The notes: generated by a model from the sequence alone, not told the origin. 64,000 bases of DNA from Rhodanobacteraceae bacterium (GCA_030123585.1 CP126120.1:1-64000); one strand, 5' to 3'. Shown: positions 34,774 through 45,396, numbered from the stretch's first letter. Translations and numbers: made by a program.

Positions 34774-35159
34774 TCTATCTCGATAGCTGCGTGTTGATCT
34801 ACCTCGTCGAACGTCGCTCAAAGCTCGGCGATGACGTGAGACAGGCAATGCGCAAAGCTTCGCAAGCACTGTTTTGCGTTTCACCACTGGTGAAACTCGA
34901 GTGCACGGTGGGGCCCATCAAAAGTGCGGATCCGGTGTTGCAACGCGCTTACACGGCCACGTTCGATAACTTCGAGACGTTGTCCATGCCTGAACCGGTG
35001 TACCTTCAGGCGGCCCAGTTGCGCGCGAGGTTCGGCCTGAGAACACCCGATGCCTTGCACGTGGCGTGCGCGCAGCATCATCGTTGCGAGGCCTTGTGGA
35101 CGAACGACAATCGTCTTGCAAAGGCGTCGCACGGTTTGGCGCGCAAACTGCCGTCATGA
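34764..35159 (+). CDS. PIN-domain (VapC-family) toxin
   Basis: A 131-residue PIN ribonuclease toxin, starting with GTG inside the antitoxin end. The acidic metal-binding residues are all present: Asp7 in YLDSCVLIYL, the Glu in LVKLECTV, the Asp in TPDALHVA and the Asp in WTNDNRL. The toxin therefore looks intact. Targets of such enzymes are often tRNA or rRNA, but none can be named here. A possible sigma54-type promoter for the downstream regulator overlaps its 3' end. Confidence 0.88.
   Translation: MGLIYLDSCVLIYLVERRSKLGDDVRQAMRKASQALFCVSPLVKLECTVGPIKSADPVLQRAYTATFDNFETLSMPEPVYLQAAQLRARFGLRTPDALHVACAQHHRCEALWTNDNRLAKASHGLARKLPS
35136..35152 (+). promoter_or_regulatory. weak sigma54-type promoter candidate before the regulator
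   Basis: TTGGCGCGCAAACTGCC keeps GG and GC at ten-base spacing and most of the -24 box, but its -12 box reads CTGC rather than TTGC. It lies inside the toxin gene's end, about 11 bases before the predicted start near 35163. In DNA this GC-rich it could arise by chance. Confidence 0.3.
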
Positions 35160-35187
35160 ACCGCCTTTCACCCGAATGCAGGACAGC

Positions 35188-36531
<1,344 letters not shown>

Positions 36532-36575
36532 TGCGCCGACGCTGGTGCGCGGCCGTGTGCAATTCCTTTTTTGCC

Positions 36576-36699
36576 GTCATTCCGGGGCTGCCGCGGCCGA
36601 AGGCCGCGGCAGAACCCGGAATCCGTTTTCGCTCTTTGGCAAGAATCGTTGGATTCCGGGTTGCGCCCACGATAAAGCCGTGGGCGCCCCCCAAATGAC
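36576..36699. repeat. GTCATTCCGG...CCGGAATGAC element, copy 5
   Basis: The left end is intact (GTCATTCCGGGGC), but the right end is degraded (GCCCCCCAAATGAC). CCCGGAATCCG faces GGATTCCGGG inside. It separates the regulator and kinase genes. Confidence 0.75.
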
Positions 36700-36720
36700 G
36701 GCATAGTGGTTACGCTTCCC

Positions 36721-36750
36721 CGATTCCCGATTCCCGATTCCCGATTCCCG
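36721..36750. repeat. perfect tandem heptamer array (GATTCCC)4
   Basis: Four head-to-tail copies of the heptamer CGATTCC end ten bases before the kinase start codon, leaving no ribosome-binding site. Unlike the other arrays it has no facing GGGAATC arm. Confidence 0.85.
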
Positions 36751-36760
36751 TCCCACGCCC

Positions 36761-38074
36761 ATGCGCTTCTCCTCCCTCGAAGGCAAACTCGCGCTGCTGC
36801 TGGTCGCATCCGCGGTGATCGCCGCGGCGGTGGCGGCGGCCGTCGCCGAATGGACGCACAGCGCGTGGCTGGGCGGCGTGATCGCGGTCGCGGCATGCCT
36901 CGCTCCGCTGGCCTGGGTGGCGCATGCCGCAATGCAGCCGGTGCGGCGCCTGCTGCGTGCGTTGTCGGGCAGCGTCGCCAGTTACCGCGACGGCGACTTC
37001 AGCATCTCGTTGCGCACCCGCCGCCGCGACGAACTCGGCGCGTTGATCGAGGCGCACAACGAACTCGGACACGCCCTGCGCGAGCAGCGCCAGAACCTGG
37101 TGCAACGCGAATTGCTGCTGGACACCGTGGTGCAGCATTCGCCGACCGCGTTGATCCTCACCGACGCCGGCGACCACATCGTGTACGCCAACCTCGCGGC
37201 GCGGCACCTCTTCAACGACGGCAAGAACCCCGCGGGCTTGCGTTTCGAGGAAGTGCTGGAAGCCTGCCCCGAGGCGATGCGGCAGGCGCTGACAGCCAGC
37301 GAGGACAGCCTGTTCGGCGTCGAGATGGGCAACGACGAGGAATACTTCCATCTGTCGCGGCGCGATTTCCGCCTGCACGGGCGCCCGCACCAGTTGTACC
37401 TGGTGCAACGGATGACGCGCGAGCTGTCGCGCCAGGAAGTGGCGGTGTGGAAGCGGGTGATCCGCGTGATCAGCCACGAACTCAACAATTCGCTGGCGCC
37501 GATTTCCTCGCTGGCGCATTCGGGCGCGGAGCTGGCGCGGCGCAACGACCTGGCCCGTTTGCCCAAGGTGTTCGAGGGCATCGGCGAGCGCGTCCGCCAC
37601 CTGCATTCGTTCACGGCCGGCTACGCGAGTTTCGCCAAGTTGCCGCAGCCCAATCCGGTGCCGGTCGATTGGGCCGCGTTCCTGGATTCGCTGAAACTGC
37701 ATTGCGATTTCCAGTTGCGCGGCGAAGTGCCCAACGAGCCGGGGCGTTTCGATGCCGCGCAGATCGAGCAGGTGCTGATCAACCTGGTCAAGAACGCGCA
37801 CGAATCCGGCAGCGCGGGCGACGCAGTGACATTGGCGATCACGCACGACCCGCGCAACTGGCGCATCGAGGTCGCCGACCGCGGCCCCGGCATGAGCGAT
37901 ACCGTGCTGGCGCAGGCCTTGCTGCCGTTCTATTCCACCAAGCGTTCCGGCACCGGCCTCGGGCTCGCGCTGGCGCGCGAAATCGTGGAGGCGCACGGCG
38001 GGCGCATCGTGCTGGCCAACCGTGAAGGCGGCGGACTCAGGGTGACGGTGTCGCTGCCGGCGACGCGGATCTGA
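36761..38074 (+). CDS. NtrY-like sensor histidine kinase
   Basis: A membrane kinase of 437 aa. It has two TM segments (about residues 9-29 and 36-58), a HAMP-like linker (PVRRLLRALSGSVASYRDGD), a PAS domain (about 118-215), a dimerisation/phosphoacceptor helix with ISHELNNSLAP (His239), and an ATPase domain with LVKNAHES, DRGPGM and GTGLGLALA. The periplasmic loop is only a few residues, so the signal is probably membrane or cytoplasmic. It is partner to the NtrC-type regulator upstream, although two repeats separate them. No Shine-Dalgarno sequence precedes the ATG. Confidence 0.9.
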   Translation: MRFSSLEGKLALLLVASAVIAAAVAAAVAEWTHSAWLGGVIAVAACLAPLAWVAHAAMQPVRRLLRALSGSVASYRDGDFSISLRTRRRDELGALIEAHNELGHALREQRQNLVQRELLLDTVVQHSPTALILTDAGDHIVYANLAARHLFNDGKNPAGLRFEEVLEACPEAMRQALTASEDSLFGVEMGNDEEYFHLSRRDFRLHGRPHQLYLVQRMTRELSRQEVAVWKRVIRVISHELNNSLAPISSLAHSGAELARRNDLARLPKVFEGIGERVRHLHSFTAGYASFAKLPQPNPVPVDWAAFLDSLKLHCDFQLRGEVPNEPGRFDAAQIEQVLINLVKNAHESGSAGDAVTLAITHDPRNWRIEVADRGPGMSDTVLAQALLPFYSTKRSGTGLGLALAREIVEAHGGRIVLANREGGGLRVTVSLPATRI

Positions 38075-38146
38075 CGCCCATTCGTGAGGCGAGAGCGGCA
38101 GCGCAAATCGCTATACTGCGCCGACCGAATACAGAGGGAGCGTGTC

Positions 38147-39085
38147 ATGGGGCCGTCCATCCTGGTTGCGATCGTCATCATCGTGGTGGCGGTGATCGTG
38201 CTGGCGAAGTGGGTGCGGATCGTGCCGCAGGGTTGGGAGTGGACGGTGGAACGTTTCGGCAAATACACCAACACGCTGTCGCCCGGCCTGCATTTCCTGG
38301 TGCCGTTCATCTATGCGATCGGCCGCAAGATGAACATGATGGAGCAGGTGCTGACGGTGCCCTCGCAGGACGTGATCACCAAGGACAACGCGGTGGTGCG
38401 CGTGGACGGCGTGGTGTTCTACCAGGTGCTGGAGGCCTCCAAGGCCGCGTACGAGGTCGCCAACCTGGAACAGGCGACGCTGGCGCTGGTGATGACCAAC
38501 ATCCGCACCGTGCTGGGCTCGATGGATCTGGACGAATCGCTCAGCAAGCGCGACGAGATCAACGCGCGGCTGCTGAAGGTCGTCGACGAGGCCACGCACC
38601 CGTGGGGCGTCAAGGTCAACCGCATCGAGATCAAGGACATCGCGCCGCCGAAGGACCTGGTCGATGCGATGGCCCGCCAGATGAAAGCCGAGCGCGAGAA
38701 GCGCGCCAACATCCTTGAGGCGGAAGGCTTCAAGCAGGCCGCGATCCTGAAGGCCGACGGCGAGAAGCAATCCACCATCCTGGCTGCCGAGGGCAAGAAG
38801 GAAGCCGCGTATCGCGAGGCCGAAGCGCGCGAACGGCTGGCCGCGGCGGAAGCCAAGGCGACCGAACTGGTGTCGCAGGCAATCTCGGCCGGCAACTTGA
38901 ATGCCATCAATTATTTCGTTGCGACCAAATACGTCGAGGCGCTGAAGGCGATGGCCGATTCGCCGAACCAGAAGATGCTGATGCTGCCGTTCGAGGCGTC
39001 GGGCATTTTGTCTTCGATGGCGGGCATCGCGGAAATCGGCAAGGAAGTGTTGGCGAAGAATTCGGCTGCGCCGACGGCGCGCTGA
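38147..39085 (+). CDS. qmcA: SPFH/band-7 membrane protein
   Basis: A stomatin/QmcA-type protein of 312 aa: an N-terminal TM (ILVAIVIIVVAVIVLA), the SPFH domain (RFGKYTNTLSPGLHFLVPF, then DVITKDNAVVRVDGVVFYQV), and a long coiled coil rich in Ala, Glu and Lys. Such proteins organise membrane microdomains and bind proteases such as FtsH. ATG 38147 follows GAGGGAG. A TATACT (38112-38117) may be its -10 box. The NfeD-type partner follows after 12 bases, the usual pairing. Confidence 0.92.
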   Translation: MGPSILVAIVIIVVAVIVLAKWVRIVPQGWEWTVERFGKYTNTLSPGLHFLVPFIYAIGRKMNMMEQVLTVPSQDVITKDNAVVRVDGVVFYQVLEASKAAYEVANLEQATLALVMTNIRTVLGSMDLDESLSKRDEINARLLKVVDEATHPWGVKVNRIEIKDIAPPKDLVDAMARQMKAEREKRANILEAEGFKQAAILKADGEKQSTILAAEGKKEAAYREAEARERLAAAEAKATELVSQAISAGNLNAINYFVATKYVEALKAMADSPNQKMLMLPFEASGILSSMAGIAEIGKEVLAKNSAAPTAR

Positions 39086-39097
39086 GGAGTCGAATGC

Positions 39098-39550
39098 ATG
39101 TGGGGCGTACCGTTGCATTACTGGTGGTGGGTGCTGGCGCTGATCCTGATCGCGGGCGAGGTGCTGGCGCCGGGCTTCTTCATGCTGTGGATCGGCATCG
39201 CCGCGGCCGTGATGGGCGTCGTCACCTGGGCGGTTCCGGGGCTCGGCGTGCTGGCGCAGGCGGTGCTGTTCGTGATCCTCGCGTTCATCTCGTGCTTCGC
39301 GTACTGGAGATTCATTCGCCAGCGCCTTGCACGCGGCGACGATCCGGTTGCGCGCACGCTGAGCCGCCGCGGCGAGCAGATGATCGGCCAGCGCTACGTG
39401 CTGGCCGAAGCCATCGTCAACGGCCGCGGCAAGGCGCGGGTCGGCGACGGCCAATGGCTGGTGGCTGGCCCTGATCTGCCGGCGGGTTCGGAAGTCGAAG
39501 TGGTCGGCGTCGATGGTTCGCTGCTGAAGGTGCGCGCGGTGGCGCCGTGA
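39098..39550 (+). CDS. NfeD-like membrane protein
   Basis: A 150-residue partner of the band-7 protein: two or three N-terminal TM segments (WVLALILIAGEVLAPGFF, then AVLFVILAFISCFAYW) and a C-terminal OB-fold domain (LSRRGEQMIGQRYVLAE to GSLLKVRAVA). NfeD proteins are encoded next to SPFH proteins in most bacteria. In Escherichia coli the pair is qmcA-ybbJ. Confidence 0.88.
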   Translation: MWGVPLHYWWWVLALILIAGEVLAPGFFMLWIGIAAAVMGVVTWAVPGLGVLAQAVLFVILAFISCFAYWRFIRQRLARGDDPVARTLSRRGEQMIGQRYVLAEAIVNGRGKARVGDGQWLVAGPDLPAGSEVEVVGVDGSLLKVRAVAP

Positions 39551-39572
39551 CCCGGTCGATGGCCGCGCGCGC

Positions 39573-40841
39573 ATGACGGAAGCCCCGGCCGGCCCGAACG
39601 GACGCTGCGATCCGGCGCACGACGAGCAGCGCCGCGCCCGCATCGGCTTCGTGATCGAACTGGCGCGTCGCCTGCACCAGTACGGCGCCGCGGCCCCGCG
39701 CCTGGAGCAGGCGATCGGCAACGTGTCGCAGCAACTCGGTCTCGGCTGCGACGTGCTGTCCACGCCGACCTCGATCGTGTTGTCGTTCAGCGCGCCGGGC
39801 GGCGACGGCATTGCGGACATCACCCAGGTGGTGCGGATCCCGCCGGGCGACGTGAACCTCGCGCGCCTGTGCCGCGCCGACGAAATCGCGGACCGGGTGG
39901 CCGACGGCAGTCTGTCGCCGCGGCGCGGCCTGGCGCAGTTGCGTGCGCTCGGCCGGCCGCTGTCGCGCGCCGCGCTATGGGCGACGATCGCGAGTTACGG
40001 ATTGTCCGCCGCGGCCGTCGCGGTGCTGTTCCGCACGTCCGGTGAGGACGCCATCGTCGCCGGCGTGATCGGCCTCGTGATCGGGGCGATCGTGGTGGCG
40101 GGTGCCGGGCGTCCGCGCCTCGCGGTCGCGGGCGATGCCATCGCGGCGCTGGTCGCCACCTTCATCGCGACCATGGTCAGCGCGTGGCTGGTGCCGCTGG
40201 CGCTGAAGCTGGTGGTGCTGTCGGCGCTGATCGTGCTGGTGCCCGGGATGTCGCTGACCAACGCGGTGCGCGAACTGACCAGCCAGCACCTGGCCTCGGG
40301 CGTCGCGCGTTTCGCGGGCGCGGCAGCGACCATCCTGAAGCTGACCTTCGGCACCATCGCCGCGGCGCAGCTTTGCGCGCTCGCGCACATCGTGCCGGCC
40401 AGCCACGCGCTGCCGCCGCTGCCGTCGTGGTGGCAATGGCCGGCGCTGGCCGTGGCGGCGGTGGCTTTCGCGATGCTGTTCCAGACCGCGCGCCGCGATT
40501 ATCCGCTGGTGCTGTCGGCGGTGATCGTCGGTTATCTGGTGACGTATTGGAGCGGCAATGCGATGGGTCCGGCGTTCGGCGTTTTCATCGGCGGCCTGGT
40601 ATTGAGCGCCGGCAGCAACCTGTATGCGCGCTGGAGGCACCGCCCCGGCGCGCTGGTGCGCGAGCCGGGCGTGCTGTTGCTGGTGCCGGGCAGCGTGGGC
40701 TTCCGCAGCGTCTCCGACTTGCTCAACAACCAGATTGCCAGCGGCACGCACATCGCGGTGCTGCTGGTGACCTTGCTGATTTCACTGGTCGCGGGTCTGT
40801 TGTTCGGCGATCTGCTGATCGCGCCGCGACGGAGTTTGTAG
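39573..40841 (+). CDS. ThrE-family threonine/serine exporter-like protein
   Basis: An integral membrane protein of 422 aa with a soluble N-terminal domain (residues 20-135: FVIELARRLHQYGAAAPRLE, then CDVLSTPTSIVLSF) and about ten TM segments. This is the fused form of the split YjjP-YjjB pair. The motif LVPGMSLTNAVRELTSQH in the membrane half is typical. It probably exports threonine, serine or a related small molecule, but the substrate is uncertain. It starts 22 bases after nfeD. The heptamer array downstream separates it from the convergent hns-like gene. Confidence 0.85.
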   Translation: MTEAPAGPNGRCDPAHDEQRRARIGFVIELARRLHQYGAAAPRLEQAIGNVSQQLGLGCDVLSTPTSIVLSFSAPGGDGIADITQVVRIPPGDVNLARLCRADEIADRVADGSLSPRRGLAQLRALGRPLSRAALWATIASYGLSAAAVAVLFRTSGEDAIVAGVIGLVIGAIVVAGAGRPRLAVAGDAIAALVATFIATMVSAWLVPLALKLVVLSALIVLVPGMSLTNAVRELTSQHLASGVARFAGAAATILKLTFGTIAAAQLCALAHIVPASHALPPLPSWWQWPALAVAAVAFAMLFQTARRDYPLVLSAVIVGYLVTYWSGNAMGPAFGVFIGGLVLSAGSNLYARWRHRPGALVREPGVLLLVPGSVGFRSVSDLLNNQIASGTHIAVLLVTLLISLVAGLLFGDLLIAPRRSL

Positions 40842-40847
40842 AACAGC

Positions 40848-40927
40848 CGGGAATGGGGAATCGGGAATCGCGGAAACCTCGACCGACGGTTTTACGATTC
40901 CCGATTCACGAATCTCGATTCCCGATT
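40848..40927. repeat. heptamer repeat array between convergent genes
   Basis: GGGAATGGGGAATCGGGAATC at the left faces CGATTCCCGATTC and CGATTCCCGATT at the right, able to pair as a long hairpin exactly between two convergent genes. It could act as a bidirectional terminator. Confidence 0.8.
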
Positions 40928-41237
40928 ACTTGATCAATAAGTCCTTTTCCTTCTTGCCCGCCTTCAGCGCGGCCAGGAACCAACGCGGACGCTTGCCGCG
41001 GCCGGACCAGGTTTCGCTGCCGGCCGGATTGCGGTATTTCGGCGCGACCTTGCCCTTGCCGCCGCGCTTCTTGCCGTAAACCTGCGCGAAGGTGACGCCT
41101 TCGGCCTTGAGCACGGCGCTGACCTTGGCCTTGACCTTGGCGATTTTCTCCTTGTCGAAGTTCTTCATGCGTCCTTTCGCCTTGCGGATAAGATCCTTCA
41201 GTTGCTTTTCGCTCAGCGAGCTGACATCGATGGCCAT
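40926..41237 (-). CDS. H-NS-family nucleoid protein
   Basis: A 103-residue xenogeneic silencer-type protein. A charged oligomerisation region (SLSEKQLKDLIRKAKGRMK, Lys-rich) is followed by the C-terminal DNA-binding core YRNPAGSETWSGRGKRPRW, the H-NS core motif in its Xanthomonas/Burkholderia form. I chose ATG 41237 over the longer frame to 41402, whose extension is unrelated. The last codons overlap the heptamer array. Proteins of this type silence AT-rich and acquired genes; the window itself is uniformly GC-rich. Confidence 0.85.
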   Translation of the reverse strand: MAIDVSSLSEKQLKDLIRKAKGRMKNFDKEKIAKVKAKVSAVLKAEGVTFAQVYGKKRGGKGKVAPKYRNPAGSETWSGRGKRPRWFLAALKAGKKEKDLLIK

Positions 41238-41364
41238 GTGGACTCCGGTAGTCGTGGATATTGTGGGTCTTGCATCGGCCGGGCAATCGCGGTGAGCAAA
41301 TCCCTGTCGACGGCGATTATTTTCACCCATATTCAGGCCGGATGCAAAATCACCCCACCCGCAC

Positions 41365-43071
41365 TCATTGAAGCGGGGCGAATATCGCCAGCAATGCGTC
41401 ACGATCGAGGTTGCGGCTTTCGCTGTCGCGTCGGCCGCGATATTCGAAGGTGCCGGCCGCGATGCCGCGTTCGCTGACCACGATCCGGTGCGGAATACCG
41501 ATCAATTCGAGGTCGGCAAACATCGCGCCGGAACGCAGGCCGCGATCGTCCAATGCGGTTTCGATGCCGCGCGCATTCAGTTCCTGATACAGCGATTCGG
41601 CGGCCGCATTCACGGCCGGATTGTTTTTCGGATTGATCAGGCAAACCACCGCGCGCCACGGCGCCATCGGTTCTGGCCAGATGATGCCCGCGTCGTCGTG
41701 GTTCTGTTCGATTGCGGCCGCCACGATCCGCGAGATGCCGATGCCGTAGCAACCCATTTCCAGCACGCGGTTCTGGCCGGCGTCGTCGAGCACGGTCGCG
41801 CCCAGCGCCTCGGAATACTTGTTGCCCAGTTGGAACACATGCCCGACCTCGATGCCGCGCGCGATGCCGAGCGTGCCCTTGCCGTCCGGCGAGGGATCGC
41901 CCGCGACCACCTTGCGCAGGTCTTCGACGCGGGTGATGCGCGCATCGCGTTCCCAGTTCGCGCCGGTGTAATGGGTGCCTTCGGCGTTGCCGCCGCAGAC
42001 GAAATCCGCGACCACCACGGCGCTGCGATCGACGATCACTGGAATATTGGCGGGCAGGCCCACGGGTCCGAAAAAGCCCGGCACGCAACCGACCTGCTTC
42101 ACGATCTCCGCTTCGTCGGCCAGCACCGATTCGCCCGGCAGTTCGGGCAATTTCGCGGCCTTCACTTCGTTCAATTCGTGGTCGCCGCGCAAGCACAGCG
42201 CGACCAGGCCGTCGTTGCCGCGCACGATCAGGGTCTTGATGCATTGCGCGGGCACCACTTTCAGGAACGCGCCGACTTCCTCGATGGTTTTCTGCGTGGG
42301 CGTATCGACGCGTTGCAGCCCTTGCGCGGGCGCGGGGCGGGGCGCCGCGGGCGCCAGCGCTTCGGCGCGTTCCACGTTGGCGGCGTAATCGGATTCGGTG
42401 GAAAACGCCAGCGCGTCCTCGCCGGAATCGGCCAGCACGTGGAATTCCTGCGAGGCATTGCCGCCGATCGCGCCGGAATCCGCCTGCACCGCGCGGAACT
42501 TCAAGCCCAGCCGGGTGAAGACGCGCGCATAGGCGTCGTGCATGTTGTGGTATTCGCGATCCAGATCCTCGGGCGTGAGGTGGAACGAATACGCATCCTT
42601 CATCAGGAATTCGCGCGCGCGCATTACCCCGAAACGCGGGCGGATTTCATCGCGGAACTTGGTCTGGATCTGGTACAGGTTCAGCGGCAATTGCTTGTAG
42701 CTGCGCAATTCGTTGCGCGCGAAATCGGTGACCACTTCCTCGGCAGTGGGCGCGTAGCAATATTCGGCTTCCTTGCGGTCCCTGATCTTCAGCAACTGTG
42801 GGCCGAATTTCTGCCAGCGGCCGGTTTCCTCCCACAGTTCCTGCGGCTGGATCGTGGGCATCAGCATCTCGATGGCGCCGGCACGGTTCATTTCCTCGCG
42901 CACCACGGCCTCGACCTTGCGCAACACGCGCAGGCCCAGCGGCGACCACGTGTAGATGCCCGATGCGAGCTTGCGGATCATCCCCGCGCGCAGCATCAAC
43001 TTGTGGCTGACGATCTCGGCGTCGGCGGGCGCCTCGCGGGTGGTGGCGAGGTGGAATTTCGACAGGCGCAT
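41365..43071 (-). CDS. proS: prolyl-tRNA synthetase (bacterial type)
   Basis: Class II aminoacyl-tRNA synthetase that charges tRNA-Pro. The 568 residues include motif 1-2 segments ([18 protein letters not shown], then [16 protein letters not shown] and [15 protein letters not shown]), the YbaK-like editing insertion (about residues 230-390, with [13 protein letters not shown]), motif 3 ([20 protein letters not shown]) and the anticodon-binding domain at the C-terminus. The length is typical of the type with an editing domain. Confidence 0.96.
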   Translation of the reverse strand: MRLSKFHLATTREAPADAEIVSHKLMLRAGMIRKLASGIYTWSPLGLRVLRKVEAVVREEMNRAGAIEMLMPTIQPQELWEETGRWQKFGPQLLKIRDRKEAEYCYAPTAEEVVTDFARNELRSYKQLPLNLYQIQTKFRDEIRPRFGVMRAREFLMKDAYSFHLTPEDLDREYHNMHDAYARVFTRLGLKFRAVQADSGAIGGNASQEFHVLADSGEDALAFSTESDYAANVERAEALAPAAPRPAPAQGLQRVDTPTQKTIEEVGAFLKVVPAQCIKTLIVRGNDGLVALCLRGDHELNEVKAAKLPELPGESVLADEAEIVKQVGCVPGFFGPVGLPANIPVIVDRSAVVVADFVCGGNAEGTHYTGANWERDARITRVEDLRKVVAGDPSPDGKGTLGIARGIEVGHVFQLGNKYSEALGATVLDDAGQNRVLEMGCYGIGISRIVAAAIEQNHDDAGIIWPEPMAPWRAVVCLINPKNNPAVNAAAESLYQELNARGIETALDDRGLRSGAMFADLELIGIPHRIVVSERGIAAGTFEYRGRRDSESRNLDRDALLAIFAPLQ

Positions 43072-43482
43072 CGTTCTAATCCGGCGTCAAAACGCCGAAT
43101 TGTAACGGCGAACGCGGCTTGACTCGCTTGGTGCGGACTCCCGGTTTCGCGGCACGCCATCCGGTCTTTTTCCGTGCCGCTTCCCCAAGAGAACTTCCGC
43201 CCGCCTTTGGCGCGCGGGGTTGTGTAGCTTGCGCTTCGCGCACGCGCTGTTGGCGATTTGATTGCGACGTCCGGGTCACTTTTTCTTGCGTCGCCAGGAG
43301 AAAGTGGGCAATGAGAAGGCGACCCCGCGGGCACTCTCGAACGGGGCCATGGATGGCCGTTGCCGAAGCAGCGCTTTTCATCGCGCTTTTGCAGGACGCC
43401 GCGGCGCGCTGTCGATCGCGCGGGCAAGGCTTTTGACGTGCGCGGAGCGCACGCTACACAGGCAGATTCCCGGGCGGGCGAA
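43072..43482. repeat. non-coding spacer with dispersed hairpin repeat
   Basis: About 410 bases without a credible gene. It holds an imperfect hairpin (CACTTTTTCTT at 43277-43287 with AGGAGAAAGTG at 43296-43306) and the palindrome-like GGCCATGGATGGCC at 43345-43358, both also seen in other spacers. Open frames crossing it are Arg/Cys-rich and look repeat-derived. No promoter or RNA gene was recognised. Confidence 0.55.
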
Positions 43483-43959
43483 TCAGTTGCTGCCGCCGCC
43501 CGAGCAGTATTGCGCCTGCTGCGCCCGTGCGGTGGCGAGCTGCTGCTCGCGCGCGTTGTCGCTCATCACGGCCTGCTTGCCGCCGGCGCCGCCGGTCACC
43601 ACCGGCTGCTTGCCCTGCAACAAGGCGATGTTGGAACTCAACTGCTTGCAGAGTTCGGCGCGGTTGGAAGGCGTGTCCGGCTGGGTCTCGCCCGAGGCGG
43701 CGGCATGCGGAGCAGCGCTGGAGCCGCCCTCGTCGCCCGTGTCGCTCGTCGCCGGGGCCGGCGGATTGGACGAGACCTCGGGTTCGCTGGTCAGCCGCAT
43801 CTTCGTGTAACGCACGCCATTGGCCGGCGGCGTCTGCGAGAAGTGGGTGACGCCGTTGGCGTCCTTCCACTTGTAGATTTGCTGGGCGCTGGCGAATCCG
43901 GCAACGCAGGCGAGCGACAGGCCCACGGCCGACGCGGCGAGAAGAGTGCGCAGTTGCAT
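43483..43959 (-). CDS. exported DUF4124 protein
   Basis: A secreted or periplasmic protein of 158 aa: signal peptide (MQLRTLLAASAVGLSLACVA, then GFASA) and an N-terminal DUF4124 domain (QIYKWKDANGVTHFSQTPPA), a short beta fold common in gammaproteobacteria with no known function. The rest is low-complexity Pro/Ala/Gly with CKQLSSNIALLQGKQP and a C-terminal Cys. I chose ATG 43959 because it gives the signal peptide. It is divergent from pssA. Confidence 0.8.
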   Translation of the reverse strand: MQLRTLLAASAVGLSLACVAGFASAQQIYKWKDANGVTHFSQTPPANGVRYTKMRLTSEPEVSSNPPAPATSDTGDEGGSSAAPHAAASGETQPDTPSNRAELCKQLSSNIALLQGKQPVVTGGAGGKQAVMSDNAREQQLATARAQQAQYCSGGGSN

Positions 43960-44100
43960 GGATGCCCCCGAGGCGCGTTGTACGGTGGCGCGAGTATGCC
44001 ACACCCGCCGGGGCGCAACCGGAAGGCCGTCACGCGTCCCGCATCCGGTCGGCGAACCGGGCTTGGGTTACACTGGACCGCGCCTGGAGCCGCTATCCAC

Positions 44101-44934
44101 ATGGTCGAAACCCTTCCCCGCAAGCCGCCGCGCCGCGGCATTTACCTGCTGCCGAACCTGTTCACCACCGGCGCGATGTTCGCGGGTTTCTACGCGATCG
44201 TGGCCGCGTACCTGGGCTTCTTCGCGCATGCGGCGATCGCGGTGTTCGTGGCGGCGCTGCTGGACGGCATGGATGGCCGCGTGGCGCGCCTCACCGGCAC
44301 CCAGAGCGAATTCGGCGTGCAGTACGACTCGCTGTCGGACCTCACCAGTTTCGGACTGGCGCCGGCGCTGGTGATGTACACGTGGTCGCTGCAGTACCTG
44401 CGCGACTACGGTCCGGTGTGGAGCAAGGTGGGTTGGTGCGCCGCGTTCCTGTACGCCGCGTGCGCGGCGCTGCGGCTGGCGCGCTTCAACACCCAGGTCG
44501 GCGTCGCCGACAAGCGTTATTTCCAGGGCCTCGCCAGTCCCGCCGCCGCGGGCCTGTGCATGTCGTTCGTGTGGACCATGGAAAATTTCAGGAAGGAAGG
44601 ATTCCCGGTCGACGGGCAATCGCTCAGTTTCTTCACGCCAGTCCTGGCCGTGGTTGCAGGGCTGCTGATGGTGAGCCGCTTCCGCTATTTCAGCTTCAAG
44701 ACGCTGCCGGTCGGCGATCGCGTGCCATTCGTGTGGATCATCCTCGCGGTGATCATCATCGTCGCGCTGACGCTCAACACCGCGCTGGTGCTGCTGACGC
44801 TGGCGACGGTGTACGCGTTGTCCGGCGTGGTGATCACGCTGTGGGGGCTGCGCAGCCGGGCGTCGCGGCGGCGTCTGCGGATGGCGCGCAGGCAATCGGC
44901 GCAGGCCGCGCATCCGCCGGAGCCGCATCCATGA
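44101..44934 (+). CDS. pssA: CDP-diacylglycerol-serine O-phosphatidyltransferase
   Basis: Makes phosphatidylserine, the precursor of phosphatidylethanolamine, at the inner membrane. The 277-residue protein has about eight TM segments and the CDP-alcohol phosphotransferase signature D58-G59-x2-A62-R63-x8-G72-x3-D76-x3-D80, complete in sequence. It is the multi-pass type (PssA of type II) rather than the soluble enteric enzyme. Its stop overlaps the next gene's ATG, so at least pssA and holD-like are co-translated, with rimI close behind. Confidence 0.92.
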   Translation: MVETLPRKPPRRGIYLLPNLFTTGAMFAGFYAIVAAYLGFFAHAAIAVFVAALLDGMDGRVARLTGTQSEFGVQYDSLSDLTSFGLAPALVMYTWSLQYLRDYGPVWSKVGWCAAFLYAACAALRLARFNTQVGVADKRYFQGLASPAAAGLCMSFVWTMENFRKEGFPVDGQSLSFFTPVLAVVAGLLMVSRFRYFSFKTLPVGDRVPFVWIILAVIIIVALTLNTALVLLTLATVYALSGVVITLWGLRSRASRRRLRMARRQSAQAAHPPEPHP

Positions 44935-45395
44935 ACGCGGCGGCGTCGAGCGCGCGCACGCGCCGCTTGCGCGCGCTCGGCGCGCAACCGCTGCGCTTGC
45001 GTCGACGTGGCGCGGATGCGGTGGACGAGACTGGTCCTGTCACGCCGATCGCCGATGCGCCTGCTGTGCGTGACGCCGGCGCACCGGCCCCGCGCATCGT
45101 GCGGCTTGCGTTGCAGCCCGATCCCGCCGAACTGCGCGATCCCGCGATCAACAGGATGTACAGCGCGCTCACCGAGGCGGTCGGCAAGGCCGGCCTGCAG
45201 CCGGTGCGCGTGTGCGACGTGGCAGCCGATCCGGCCGCGGCAGTGATGGTGTTCGGCGCGGCGCCGCTGCCCGAGGGCGTGCCGGCGGTGCGTGTGTTGC
45301 GCGCCGATCCGCTGCGCGTGCTGCACGCGGACCGCGAACGCAAGCGCCTGCTGTGGGAACGGATGCAGGCGCTGGGCCGGGGCGGAGCCGGCTGA
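44931..45395 (+). CDS. HolD-like protein, candidate DNA polymerase III psi subunit
   Basis: A 154-residue protein with a basic N-terminus (ARTRRLRALGAQPLRLRRRG) like that of psi, which binds SSB through chi. The segment PAELRDPAINRMYSALTEAV and the C-terminal helix ADRERKRLLWERMQAL resemble the matching parts of HolD. In Escherichia coli holD lies directly upstream of rimI, as here. Overall similarity is weak, so this is an inference from position and a few segments; otherwise it is an unknown protein. Confidence 0.55.
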   Translation: MNAAASSARTRRLRALGAQPLRLRRRGADAVDETGPVTPIADAPAVRDAGAPAPRIVRLALQPDPAELRDPAINRMYSALTEAVGKAGLQPVRVCDVAADPAAAVMVFGAAPLPEGVPAVRVLRADPLRVLHADRERKRLLWERMQALGRGGAG

Positions 45396-45396
45396 C

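Noticed and set aside
36721..36750. Tandem heptamers considered as a CRISPR-like array
   Set aside because: Units are seven bases long with no spacers, and no cas gene is in the window.
43119..43436. A 105-codon ORF between proS and the DUF4124 gene
   Set aside because: Arg/Cys-rich translation of a dispersed repeat with a hairpin inside; no family likeness and no ribosome-binding site.
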